Positions 20,003-30,283 of a stretch of 64,000 nt of DNA are shown here, piece after piece. The translations under genes were made by a program, and so were the position numbers. The stretch is from Strix aluco (lineage: Eukaryota; Chordata; Aves; Strigiformes; Strigidae). The notes under the pieces were generated by a model. The model did no database searches. It was not told the DNA's origin and saw nothing but the letters and a program-made list of their open reading frames with translations. The stretch lies in contig NC_133946.1 in the NCBI RefSeq assembly GCF_031877795.1, positions 10,763,144 through 10,827,143 of the forward strand. The letters are read 5' to 3'. Each line of letters starts with the position of its first letter. The first letter of the stretch is position 1.

Positions 20003-23000
20003 TCACAGCAGCCGGTGTCGGTAGCGCCTGGAGATCCAGGTGAAGATCAGGCAGGTGATTGACTGGATCCCGGCCAGCAGGAAGAAGTAATTATCCACGT
20101 GGCAGCTATTGATGCTCCCTGCGAGCAGGAGGGTGGTTAGAGCTGGGGGCTGGCCCTCAGGACACCCCCATGTCCCTCACCCCGTCCCCTCTGCTCCCAA
20201 AGGCACCCCAAGCAGGAGGTGACACCCATGTCCCTGTGCCAGCACTCACCGTAACCCTCCGGGCAGCGCATCCAGCCGTGGGTGGGCAGCGAGAGGAGGG
20301 TCAGCAAGCCTGACCCCAGCAGCGAGCCCACCCCGGAGATGAAGAAGAAGAGACCCATGATGGCTCCTTTCATGGACTCGGGGGCCTCAGTGTAGGCGAA
20401 CTCCAGGCCTGCAGGAAAGCGGAGAGAGCGTGGGGAAAAGCTTGAACCCTTTTGGGGTTCCTCCACCAAATCCAACCGCCACGGCGGGGATGGGGGGGTT
20501 CTGCGAGGGTTACCCTGGCGCCAGGGAGAGGTGGGCCCAGCTCACCGGGGATGCTGGTAAAGAGCTCGCTGAGGCCGATGAGCAGGTACTGGGGGATCTG
20601 CCACCAGACGGGCAGCGCGACAGCGGGGTAGCGGCCCTTGCCCACGAGCTGCGGCACCGTCTGGTTGTGGTGCGCGTCCTGCAGCCGCTCCTGCTCCAGG
20701 ATGCCTGTGGGATGTGGGTAGGGGGCTGAGCACCCACCAAACCCCTTCCTGAGGGCAGCATCCCACCCCAGCTCGGGTCCTACCTGCTGCCAGGATGGAA
20801 ACGAGGCCGAAGAACATGCCCAGGGTCATTTGCTTGAGGGCTGAGGGCAGCAGCCTCCTCCTGGCTAGGAAGGGGTCAATGACGTGGTCCTTCAACGGCA
20901 CCAAGACCACCACGTTGGCCAGGAGCAGCCAAACATCCGGGAACTGCTGGGCAGAGGCAGGTCAAGCCCCAGCCCTCGCCCACGGTGGGGAGCTCAGCAC
21001 CTCATGGGCTCCCAGCCCAGCCCTCACTCACAGAATCATCTGGGTTGGAAAAGCCCTTGAAGATCATCCAGTCCAACCATGAACCTCACCCTGACCGTTC
21101 TCAACTCCACCAGATCCCTCAGCGCTGGGTCAACCCCACTCTTCAACCCCTCCAGGGATGGGGACTCCACCCCTGCCCTGGGCAGCCCATTCCAACGCCC
21201 AACAACCCCTTCTGCAAAGAAATACTTCCTAAGAGCCAGTCTGACCCTGCCCTGGCACAGCTTGAGGCCATTCCCTCTTGTCCTGTCGCTTGTTCCTTGG
21301 TTCAAGAGACTCATCCCCCCTCTCTGCACCCTCCTTTCAGGGAGTTGTAGAGGGCCATGAGGTCTCCCCTCAGCCTCCTCTTCTCCAGACTAAACCTCCC
21401 CAGTTCCCTCAGCCGCTCCCCATAAGACACGTGCACCCATCAAGTCTAGGGAGCTGCCAGCCCCATCCCTCACCGTGTAGCCCTGGAGGGTGCTGGGGTG
21501 GTCCTGGCCACTCTGGAAGATGCTGGGGGTGTGGAGGTGCAGACCTTGCAGGTAATACATCGTCTGCATCTGAAAGACAATGGGATGGTGGCTCCATGGG
21601 CTCAGTTCCTGGATGGCTTCACCACCACTGACGGTCCCTGCCCGGTGCAGAGCCCACCCTGCACCTCACCTGGAAGTAGACCATCCAGTGAGGAATGAAG
21701 GCCAGCATCACGGGCAGGATGCGGGCCAGCACCTGGAAGTTGGCATGGTCCTCCTCGGGTGAAGGGGCTCCAGGTTGGGCTCTGCTGTTGGGGAGAGGGT
21801 GCCCAGCTTCCCACCGGTGAGCGCTCAGCCTGGGGAGTGGGTCAGTGTGTGAAAGACCAGGATTGGGAGGGTTCAGCACCCCGCAGAACCCCCACCCTTC
21901 TCACCTGGCCCCAGTGCCCCCCAGCCAGGTGCAGCCGCAGTTCTGCAGGGCCAGCTTGATCATGGCAGAGACCTGGCTGCCCGTGGGGGGCTTGGTGATG
22001 AAGGTGGGAGTGGCCAGGAGGAAGATGAGGAGAGCCAAGGCCAGACAGGCGACGGGGATGAGGTAGCCAGCCAGAAAGCTGATGTTCTGCTGGACAAAGG
22101 TCACCAGCAGCAGGGAGAAGATGGCCCCCACATTGGTACTCCAGTAGAACCAGTTGAAGAAGCGTCGCGTGGCATCACCCCCCTGGTCCCTCACCTGCCA
22201 GTGTGGAGACCCCAGGGCTGGTTCTCAGGGCTTCTACTTCATCCCCTGTCCCACCACCCTCCTGCGTCCCCATCATACCCCATCCCACCACCCTCCACCC
22301 CTCACCTCCCTCCTTTCCCCAGCAAAGGGGTCTCAAAGGGTTTGGAGGTGATCTATGGGGTGTGACCACATCTTCTCTGCCCCATGGGAGACTGTACCCC
22401 CCCCCGTAGCTGAGCAGAAGGGGAAGGGGGATCCACAGATCCATGTGGGGAGAGCACCGGGCCAGGAGGAGTCGCTTGGGAAGGGGCAAAGGGGGAAGGA
22501 TGCTGCCACGCTCACCTGGTCGGCGCCGAAGGGTGTGAGGTTGGCTCTGATGGAGCTGACGCCCAGTGCTACGAGCAGGAGCCCGGTGTAGATGGTGGGG
22601 GCACAGTACAGCTCAGGGGGCTGCCCCCGGCACGTCCCGCCATGGTGCCAAGAGCAGTTTCGGATGGTATCGGCGGGCAGCTGCCCGCACAGCGAGAGGC
22701 GGCCGTCCAGCAACGCCGTGACAGGCAGCAAACAAGCTGCCAGCAGATACAGCAAGAGGCTGAGAGCCACGGTGCCGTAGCAGCCCAGGTAGACATCAGC
22801 CAACCAGCCACCAACGGGTGAGAGCAGGTAGGAAGCCCCCCCAAAAAACAGGCAGGCGCGGGATGCCTGGGTACCCCCCCAGCCGAAGGTGCTGCTGGTG
22901 AGGTAGAGGACCAGGTTGGACGTGATGCTGAAGAAAGCCGCCTGCTCCAGACCCTCCACCGCCAGCACGGCCGCGCACGCCATCCCGCGCCCCTTGAGGG

Positions 23001-23052
23001 GTGACCCCCCCAGCAAGGGGCTCTGCTCCCCGTTGTGCCCCATCCTGGTCAT
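20003..23052 (-). CDS. SLC15A3: Solute carrier family 15 member 3 (peptide/histidine transporter 2)
   Basis: SLC15A3 is a proton-coupled transporter of histidine, di/tripeptides and bacterial muramyl dipeptide in endolysosomes of myeloid cells. Exons, 5' to 3' on the minus strand: 22516-23052, 21905-22194, 21670-21784, 21474-21569, 20784-20943, 20546-20704, 20250-20408 and 20003-20118, totalling 543 codons from the first ATG at 23050-23052 (MTRMGHN). A second ATG at 23041-23043 is also possible. POT-family stretches: APFGADQ-type [84 protein letters not shown] and [17 protein letters not shown]. The leucine-rich acidic start SPLLG resembles a lysosomal sorting signal. In helix 1 the usual ExxER motif reads [10 protein letters not shown], with Gln (codon 22942-22944) in place of Arg. 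A CR1 lies in the intron between 20943 and 21474. Confidence 0.95.
21029..21430 (-). mobile_element. CR1 LINE copy 3, in an SLC15A3 intron
   Basis: This is a copy of about 400 bp in minus orientation, from the CR1 tail to just beyond the segment read as GAGCGGCTGAGGGAACTGG on the minus strand. It keeps only the last codons of ORF2 and the 3' UTR. Confidence 0.93.
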
Positions 23053-24897
23053 GCCCGGCCCCAGAGCACCGTAGCTCTCAGCGTTGGCTCTGCTGACCTT
23101 CACCACGGCAAGCTGGGGGGCCCCGTCCTGCTGCGGCCCCTTCTCCGTCCTCCTTGGCCCCTCTCTGGGCTGTTCCTGTCACCGGGTGGGTGTCATCCGC
23201 TCCCATCCCTCCCCAGTTCCCAATTCTGCCCCTCCCGGCTCCCAGTTCCCCATTCCTGCTGAACAGAAACACATCGTATGACGGCTCAGAAGTGAAAATC
23301 CCCATCAATCAGTGTGACTTCTCCTTTCTGGGGGATTTCCCCATGCTCCCCACTTGGTTGGGGGCTTTGGTCATGCCCCCCTTGGCCATCTCTCCCCCCC
23401 CCCCCCCCCCATCACCAAAGCCCCTCGCTGAACCTGGGGTCTCCCCTTGTTTCAGGGTGTCTGAGCCCCGTGTGCGCCGGGGGAGGTTGTGCACCCGCCA
23501 GCACCCACTGGAGCCTCCCAGAGCCAGCGTAAAGCTGGGCTGAGCCGAGCTCAGGGCTACCGCAGCGGCCGCCCCCGCCACGGCGTGGATACACACACCC
23601 AAAATCCCCACGAGTGCACGGGGGTTTATTTTGCAGCCTAATTTCCTAAGGAAATGGGGCTGGGGAGGGGGGCTGCGTGTGTCCGCTTGCCTCTCGCACT
23701 CTGATATTTTCTGCCAGACCCGGCAGTGACACGGATGGCGCAAAGCTTTTAAGTTTCCGTAAGTTTAAAAACAAAATTAAAAAATTAAAAATTAGTGGCT
23801 GAAAAGAGCAGGAAGCTCAGGGGAGCGAGCCAATGGGCACACACCCTCCCAGCCCTCCACACCCCCAAACTCCCACCCAAACCCCAAGTTTCCAGCCCCT
23901 TACAGCACCCTCCAGCTCATCCATGCCCTTGCACCCCGTCCTGCCTAAAACAAGCCCCCTCCGGGCTCCCTGGGGCAGGGAAGAGCCCAAAGCCAGCACT
24001 CGCCAGCCCCCAGCCATGGGTCCCAGCACCCCCACGGTTCTGACATCCCCACAGCTCCCACAGCCCCACGGCTCTGACATCCCCACCTGGCAGAGGGATG
24101 AGTTCTCCAGGACTGGGGAGGGGGGGTTGTGAGCTCTGTGGTGACCAGCAGCTGGGCAAGGGAAGAGCCTTGAATCCGTGCTTTTGGTTGGGGGGGACAC
24201 ATGATCCAACACGGCCCAGCTTGTTCGTAAGATCCATCTCTCTGCCGCCGACATCCCTCCTGCCAGGGCTCGGCCTGGGGAGGGGCAGGGGAGTGGGGTG
24301 GCACATCTTTGGGGTCACCACAGCTTGTCCTCTGCAGGTCCCTCATGCCATGGGATGAGCAGGGTGTGAAGGGGCCATGTCACACCTTCCCGTGGCCTCC
24401 CAAGCATCCTCCTGCCAGAAAACTGGGGAGAAGGAGGGAGCCCCATGTTCTGCTCCATCACCCCACGGAGGTCCCAGAGTTTGGGGGAGCCTGAGCCCCA
24501 CCGTGTCACCAGTGATGCTGCCCCATCACATGGTGGCACACCAGGAGCTGCGAATCAAGGTTCCTGCAAGATATGCATCCCCAGGGGGGGGGCTGAGCAT
24601 GACCTGGAGTGGCACCCAGGACCCCGAGGGATGCTGCCGGTGTGTGGCATGGTCCCCGAGCACAGCCCACCCCCCCTTTTCCTCCCCGCGAGCGTGCAGG
24701 ATGGAGCCACCCCATCACGCTCCTCCGCCCCACAACACTGAGCTGGCTTCCTGCAGCCCTCGAACACAAGCCGGGAGCGGAGAGCACACGAGCAGCCACC
24801 TCCAAACCATGTTCCCGAGCCACTGAAAGAGGCGGCGGGACGACGGGACCCCGGGCTCCCCACCCGCCATGGGGCTACCCCACAGCCGCTGAGCAGG
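23053..24897. other. Head-to-head interval between SLC15A3 and CD6
   Basis: The two start codons face away from each other across 1.85 kb, so both promoters should lie here. A C-homopolymer sits at about 23394-23411 and an AT-rich patch at 23745-23800. I see no TATA box at a useful distance from either start, and no supported gene. Confidence 0.55.
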
Positions 24898-27800
24898 ATG
24901 GAGGGGCTCTACCTGCTCTTGGCGGCTCTCTCCGCCACGGCGCCTGGACAAGGTACGTCAATGTCCCCACCCTTTCCCTTCCCAGGGGACCCCGGGGTGG
25001 TGGCTCTGCTGATTTCGGAGCAGGGTACCTGCCGCCTCCCCGGGGCCGGCTCCTGGCTGGGGCGGGGGGGTGTCGGTGAACGCACACGGATGTTACCGGC
25101 CGTGCTCTGGCGCTGAGCGAGGATGCTTTGCAGGCAGCTCTCAAAGTTGAGCTCTTCTTCTTCTTCCTGAGGCTGCTCCAAACTCTGCCCCTCCTCGAGC
25201 CCCTCATTGCCCAGTGGCATGGCCCTGCTTGGGGACTTGGGGACTCTGGGGACCCTAAAAAGGCTCTCGGGGCCATCCCACCTGCCAGCTCCCACCCCCA
25301 GCCCTGGAGGGGGACAAGGTGATGCTCTCCCAGTTTTGGCAAGCCCTGGCCAAACCCCACCCTGTCTGCTCATCACCCCAGGAGGGTTTCTGGGGACAAA
25401 TCCACCTTCTCCCCCCAGCGCAGTGAGGTTTAAGGTGCTTTCACACCTGAAATGGCTGCCAGAAGCAGCCTCGACGCCTCTGATCACTCAGAAAATGGTC
25501 CCCATCGCCCTCGTTTCCGCTAACGGCTCCTTCCCACACCTTCACTGATGTGTTGCGGTGCTGCCCAACACCAGGGACCCCTCAGAGTGGCTCTTCCTTG
25601 CCGCATCCCCCGTTTTCCTTTAATATTTTTAACACTAAGCCAGAGCCCACCGCCTAAGGTGGTGGTTTGCCCACCAGCTCCTCGGGACACCCACTCAACG
25701 CACCCCACCAGCCCCCCCAAATCACTATAGAGGCCTCTTGCAGCAATGGATGAGTAAAGGGGGGAGCGGGCTCTATCAGCATGGCGGGCTGACGTAGTGG
25801 CTCCAAAAAGTGTCCTTTTTTGGTCAGAAATCATCATTGTAATTACAGCATTCTCCCTCCCCATGCAGTCGGGGTACAGAGAAAGCTGCAATTTCGTGGT
25901 GATGTCAGCAAATAGACCTCGCCTTGGGGGGATGAATTCTACCCCCCAGAGGAGCCAAATGGTGAATCCTTCTGGTGAAAATGGTGGGATCCCAGCGAGC
26001 GGCTCCGCTGTGTTGAGGCAAAGGGATGGGAGAGAGGGGACAGAGAGGGGGGCATGGCCCAAAACACCGCCGTGTCCTCAGGGTGCCCGGGGAGAGGGAA
26101 AAGCCTAAAATGAGACCACGGTGGCAGCAGCATCCACCCACTGGCTCGCGGGGGGCTGTGCTGGGGGTGCAGGCAGGTACAGGCAGCAGGCAGACCCTCT
26201 CTGTTGGCAGGGGCAGCGAGCCGGGGGGCGGCAGCGTCGGCAGCATCCCGGGTACATGACGGTGTCCCACACTTTCCCACCGGTGAGTTGTGTCCCAATA
26301 TTGCCGTATTTAAGGCCAGATTCTGCTTTCCCCACCCCGCGAGAAGACTCCACGCCAGGATTTGGCCCCCCATTTCCCGTGGAGGGCTGATGTGAAGATA
26401 TGGGGATCGAATTTTAGGGGTGCAAGAGAGCCGTGCCCACGTGGCCGGGGCTCGAGGGGGCTCCCCGTGGTGTCACCCATTTTGTGGCAGCCCGGGGCTG
26501 CCATTTTGACCAACTTTCCCCAAAGCAGCATCACTTTTCGGGGGACCGGGGTGCCCATTCCTGCACCTCCTCCATCTGCCCCCCACCCTCCCCATCTGCC
26601 CCCCCGCCCTCCCCATGGCTGCGTGCCGGGGGTGACAGCAAAGCCACATGCCCCCCGCTTTGCCATCTGCGAGCTGCGGAGCGCCCAGCAGCCGGCACGG
26701 GAGCCAAACCGTCTGCTCCTCGCCGCCTCCTTGCCAGGAGAGCCGGGGCTGAGCCAAAAAAGGGGGGGTTGGCCCCCTGATACCCACCGACCTCACTTCT
26801 GCTTTTGCCTTGGTGGCTGCCAGCTCTCAACAGGGCTCTCGCAGCCGTCAGCTCCCTCCTCCCACCATGCTCAGAGGGCCCAGATGGGGGGTCCCGGTGG
26901 GCTCAACCCCTTGTACCCCCTTCCTCTTCCTCCTTGCAGCCCCCACAGAACCAACGGGACCCTCCGGCATCCCGGCAAGCAGCGTGGCTGGAAACACCTC
27001 GGTGACACCAGGTGAGTGTGGGAGGGCCAGGGACTTCCTTGCACCCCCATTTTGGTGAGGAGTTGGGGGACAACAGCATCTCCCCCCGCTGCTGTTGCCC
27101 AGTGGAGCTGGCGGTGGCACAGGGGACAGTGCCAGGGCCACCCTTACCCCTTTTTCCCCCGTGTCTCACCCAGGTCCCAGCGCGCTGCGTCTGGCCGGCG
27201 GCCGGAGCCGGTGCGAGGGCCGGGTGGAGCTGGAGCAGGCGGGTGAGTGGGGGACGGTGTGCGATGACGCCTGGGACTTGGCCGACGGCGACGTCGTCTG
27301 CCGGCAACTGCGCTGCGGCCGGGCCATCCGCGTCCATGGCAGTGCCACCTTCGGCCGGGGCAGCGGCCCCATCCTCCGGGATGAGGTGGGCTGCGAGGGG
27401 GACGAGGAGCATCTCTGGGACTGTGCGGCCACGCCGGAGCATGACTGCAGCCATAAGGAAGACGCCGGTGTGGTGTGCTCAGGTGGGGCCAGCACGTGCT
27501 GGATTTGGCAGCCACCAGGCAGGGTTTGGGTTCCGGTGGGTGGAATCAGGCAGGTGTACAGGCAGCGCATCCCCCCAGCTCCGCTCTCTGCCCATAGAAC
27601 ACCAGGAGTGGCGGCTCACCGGGGGCCGGGATGGTTGCGCCGGTCGGGTCGAGGTCTTTTTCCGTGGCACGTGGAGCACGGTGTGTGACAGCACATGGTA
27701 CGAGCTGGAGGCCAGTGTGCTGTGCCGCACGCTGGGCTGCGGGCAGCCCCTCCGGCAGCTCTCCTTCAGCCACACGCTGCCCGCCAGGATGCTCTACCAG

Positions 27801-30119
27801 TGCGATGGCCAGCAGCCGTCGCTGGCCCGCTGCCAGTGGACCTACAATAAATCAGCTCCCTGCCACCAGTCCCGGGCGGCCGGAGTGATCTGCAATGGTA
27901 TGGGACCCCCTCCACTGCGCCCTGCGGGTTTAGGGGGGCTGACTGCCTGCTTGAAGCCATGGGGGTCCCCTGTAACCCATTTTCTTCTGCCCTTCTCCAT
28001 CCCTGTCCCCCTCCTGCCAGGCTCCCAGGGCTTGCAGACGCCAACCCCGATGGCCACGGTGACACCGAGCAACGTCACACTCCTGAGCGGTGAGTGTCCT
28101 GCAGAGCCTCAGCCATGACCTGGGTCTGGGGAGGCGGTGGGGGGGGTGGGGGTGCTGCAGGGAGCACCCAACTTGCCCCCCCTTCCCTGGAGAAAGGATG
28201 TCTCGGGTGTCATGAGCTGTGTCCATTCTCTGTCACAGCTGAGGAGGGCTCCCAGGCTGCCGGGGCACAGTCCCCGCTGCACATGCCCTTCTTCATCCTC
28301 TGCCTGGTCCTGGCAGCGCTGCTCCTGCTCACCGTGCTGGCCTTCATCGCCGCCCTGCTGAGGGTGAGGAAGATGAGCGGTAAGGAGCCACTCCCGGGGA
28401 GGCATGGCAGGTTCTGGCCGTGGAGAGAGGGTGACACTGCCAGCCCAGCCAGGGCCACCCCACTCCCTGGGCTCAGCTCAGCCACAGGAGTGGGGCTGGC
28501 TGTGCCATGGGCACCCCGATTTGTCCCCACAGCCCTTGCCATGTCCTCCCTCCGGCTAGACGGGCCGGTGCTGGTGACCCACAGTGCCCAGAGCCCCAGT
28601 GTGCCCTCGGGGACCTCCAATGACTACAGGGAGGTGCCCCCCAGCCTTCCCAAAGGACCAGGTAGGTCTGGCAGGTCACCAGCCTTTCCGCCCCCCACCC
28701 CCCCCCCCAGTCCAGGGGGGCTGTGGGGCAGGAGATCCTGACTGGTGACAGCTGCCCCATCCCCATTTCGCCTCCCCCAGACCCCCCGGTCACAGCCAAG
28801 GACCCTGACTCTGACTCTGACTACGAACACTACGATTTCAGCAGCGAGCCACCCGTGGCTCTCTCCACTTTCTACAGTGAGCATCCCACCCAGGCCGGGG
28901 ACCCCTCTGCCACCCTGCCTGGGGGTGCCCCTGGGTGCCCCCCCATTGATGTCCACCCCCCTTTGCTCTCCCCACAGACTCACTGCGCCGGCACCCCGGG
29001 GAGCAGCTGCTCCCGCTGATGCCCAGGCAGGATGGGATGGAGCCGTTCCCTGGGGAGGGTATGACACGAGGGGTGCCCGTCCCTCTGTCCTGCAGCACTG
29101 GCTGTCTGTCTGTCCTGCCCGTGGGTGGGCGAGCGGCCACCCTGCACCCCGGGGCTGACGGTGGCCCTGTACCCCGCAGTGCCGGCCAGGCTGGGCCCCC
29201 CATCCCGCAGCAGGGCGAGCAGCTCCTCCACCTCTTCCTCCTCCTCCACCACCGAGCCCTATTGCAATAACGTGCCCCCCCTGCATGCCCGGGGCTGCCC
29301 GCCACCCCCCACCGACGGCACCCACCAGCACGAAGCACCCACCACCCACGGCTACACCGGCTACCCTGGCATGGGTGGGCACTACTGGGGGGCCCCAGGA
29401 ACCAGAGCAGGGATGGGGACAGCCCTGGGGAGAGGAATGGGGGTGGGGGGACCCCAGGAATGGGAGCAGGGATGGGAACAGCACTGGGGAGGGAAATGGG
29501 GGTGGGGGGACCCCAAGGATGGGGACAGCCCTGGGGACGGGAATGGGGGTGGGGGGACCCCAGGAATGGAATCAGGGATGGGAACAGCCCTGGAAAGGGA
29601 AATGGGGGTGGGGGGACCCCAAGGATGGGGACAGGGATGGGGACAGTCCTGGGGAGGGGATGGGAGTGGGGGACCCCAGGGGATGGGAGCAGGGATGAAA
29701 GGTGCCGGTAAGAGACCCTGTTTCGCCCCCAGCTCCCCCAGCAACGCCCCGCGTGCCCACCCCAGTGCTGTCCCACCCCCGGGTACCCGTGTCTCCAGCA
29801 GAGCCCCATCCCGCTGACAGCTCCAGCACCTCCTCGGGGGAGTGGTACGAGAACGTGCAGGGCTTGGAGCCACCCGGGGACCCGTCCCCACACCCTGGTG
29901 AGGACCCTGCACTGGCAGGGCAGGAGCAGGGTGACGTGGGGGGGTGCAGGTATCCTCTGCCCGCCCCAGCATCCACCTCCCGCTCCCTGCCTGGCTGCCT
30001 GACGGGATCTGTCCTTTGCAGGCTGGCTGGCTCCGTCCTGCCCCTCAGGGAGACACACACAGGACCCCGACTCCTCTGACGGCAGCGACTACGATGACAT
30101 CCAGGGCTCTGCCTACTGA
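24898..30119 (+). CDS. CD6: T-cell differentiation antigen CD6 (two SRCR domains)
   Basis: CD6 is a lymphocyte surface scavenger receptor that binds CD166/ALCAM and tunes T-cell signalling. Exons: 24898-24952 (signal peptide [19 protein letters not shown]), 26940-27011, 27174-27482 (SRCR), 27598-27897 (SRCR), 28021-28089, 28239-28379 (membrane span [20 protein letters not shown]), 28533-28661, 28781-28876, 28978-29058, 29180-29374, 29733-29897 and 30022-30119. The total is 569 codons plus stop, and every internal junction is phase 1. Both SRCR domains have eight cysteines (group B) and match mammalian domains 2 and 3 ([36 protein letters not shown]). No exon for mammalian domain 1 is seen in intron 1. 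The tail keeps [31 protein letters not shown] and a terminal [11 protein letters not shown], which correspond to SLP-76/GADS docking sites in mammals. Confidence 0.94.
24953..26939 (+). other. CD6: CD6 intron 1
   Basis: This is the largest CD6 intron at 2 kb. I read it for a missing SRCR exon, looking for a cysteine-spaced GRVE...VC...CRxLGCG pattern, and found none. It has no clear repeats and no other gene. Confidence 0.6.
29390..29699. repeat. 59-bp G-rich minisatellite in CD6 intron 10
   Basis: About five units share AGGGATGGGGACAGCCCTGG, GGAATGGGGGTGGGG and GGACCCCAGGAATGG. One unit lacks the first 10 bases. The plus (coding) strand is strongly G-rich, with many runs of four or more G. 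The array is bounded by the exon 10 donor at 29375 and the exon 11 acceptor at 29732. Confidence 0.88.
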
Positions 30120-30277
30120 GGCTGCCACTGGACATGGCAGGGGGGACAAGGACTCGCCATCCCGCTGCCGACGTCTCCTCTGGGTTTCTCTGGCCGTCTC
30201 CTCCGTGCCAGGGCGGGGGCACCGGTGCCGGGGGTACCCGGGGGATGCTCAGCACCTGTGCCAGGCCGTGTGCCACG

Positions 30278-30283
30278 ATTAAA
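30278..30283 (+). terminator. CD6: Polyadenylation signal of CD6
   Basis: The common variant ATTAAA lies 159 bases after the stop codon. No AATAAA lies nearby. Confidence 0.6.

Noticed and set aside
23053-23106. Extension of SLC15A3 upstream of the first ATG
   Set aside because: The frame stays open to 23106, but no ATG occurs before 23052 and there is no conserved residue block. The start at 23050-23052 or 23041-23043 fits the family N-terminus.
25797-26666. Open frames in CD6 intron 1 as a possible first SRCR domain
   Set aside because: None has the SRCR cysteine spacing or the GRVE / CRxLGCG landmarks, on either strand.
28838-30058. A 406-codon minus-strand frame over CD6 exons 8-12
   Set aside because: It is antisense to spliced coding exons and crosses the intron 10 minisatellite. 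It shows no domain.
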